Shown one piece after another: positions 48,424 through 48,889 of a DNA stretch of 48,889 nucleotides. Numbering within the stretch: position 1 is the first letter of the stretch; each line of letters begins with the position of its first letter. The notes beneath the pieces were generated by a model. That model was not told the DNA's origin, made no database searches, and saw nothing but the letters and a program-made list of their open reading frames with translations. The DNA comes from Opitutus sp. GAS368 (GTDB taxonomy: Bacteria > Verrucomicrobiota > Verrucomicrobiia > Opitutales > Opitutaceae): assembly GCA_945868215.1 (NCBI GenBank), contig CAMBLN010000003.1, forward strand, positions 1 through 48,889, in the 5' to 3' direction. The position numbers and the translations under genes were made by a program.

Positions 48424-48456
48424 CAAAACCGCCGCCTCACCCGCGGCGGTTTTTTT
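48424..48456 (+). terminator. Rho-independent terminator after trxA
   Basis: AAAACCGCCGC-CTCACC-CGCGGCGGTTTTTTT. Confidence 0.85.
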
Positions 48457-48481
48457 GCGCCCTCCCACCACGACCCGACAC

Positions 48482-48889
48482 CTATTTCTTCTCCACCGTC
48501 ACCTTCGGCGTTTCAACCGGTGCCACCGGCGCCGCCGCCACTTTGTTCACCGCCTCCAGTTTCGTCCGCCACGCCTTCAACTCCCCTCGAATCCCGTTCG
48601 CCTCCGAAACACTCCCCGAGTCTTCCAGGTTGTAACCGCATCCTCGCATCTCCTCCAAAAACTCCAGCCGCAGCGTGTGGATCTTCAGCTTCCGGTCCTT
48701 CGACGCCCGCACATGCCGCAGAAAATCCACCCACTCCTGCCCGATCTCCCGCTCGATCGGCTTGATGTCCTTCGCAAACCGCAACTCCTCCGCCTGCTTC
48801 ACATTCTTGTCCCGGTAAAATTCATTCAGCTCGATTCGTTCATCGAGATACTCATCCAGCAGCCCGTCATCCGCCGGCTGACCCTGAAC
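48482..48889 (-). CDS. Hypothetical protein, 5' end beyond the window
   Basis: Frame stays open to the window edge (VQGQPADDGLLDEYLDERIELNEFYRDKNVKQAEELRFAKD...). Confidence 0.65.
   Translation of the reverse strand, partial: VQGQPADDGLLDEYLDERIELNEFYRDKNVKQAEELRFAKDIKPIEREIGQEWVDFLRHVRASKDRKLKIHTLRLEFLEEMRGCGYNLEDSGSVSEANGIRGELKAWRTKLEAVNKVAAAPVAPVETPKVTVEKK

Overview
A 48.9 kb window of GC-rich bacterial chromosome. Gene content resembles Verrucomicrobia/Opitutaceae; this is inferred from protein families, not searched. Most of it is housekeeping: lepB, lepA, fabD, pilT, dapA-dapB-ruvA, an ECF sigma/anti-sigma pair, purH, ndk, cysK, sppA, dapF, scpA, trxA and three tRNAs. No CRISPR array, prophage, intact IS element or rRNA was seen. 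The accessory signals most worth a second look are: (i) two small exported proteins with an ER-type (Ser/His/Asp) signal-peptidase fold, next to a canonical lepB, one of them divergent from a LuxR-type response regulator; (ii) a Fic-HTH gene with two 28-bp operator-like palindromes 41 bp apart, followed by a truncated HsdR remnant; (iii) a light/DNA-repair operon (SufT, CPD photolyase, Fe-S photolyase, DUF2256, TIGR01777, FAD oxidoreductase) with a 33-nt perfect palindrome spanning a photolyase stop codon; (iv) an exosortase-EpsI fusion operon with a Cys-rich TPR protein and a 30-aa membrane peptide; (v) a cluster of B-box/zinc-ribbon membrane proteins; (vi) a C39-like peptidase ORF split by one in-frame TAG between its catalytic residues; (vii) several non-coding repeats: a REP pair starting with GTAG, a 186-bp MITE-like element with 18-bp TIRs, a tRNA-Lys 3'-end duplication with GNA-triloop hairpins, 9-nt-periodic heptamer arrays and a 7-bp x 5 tandem repeat. 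All calls come from reading the sequence and supplied ORF track; no database search was run.
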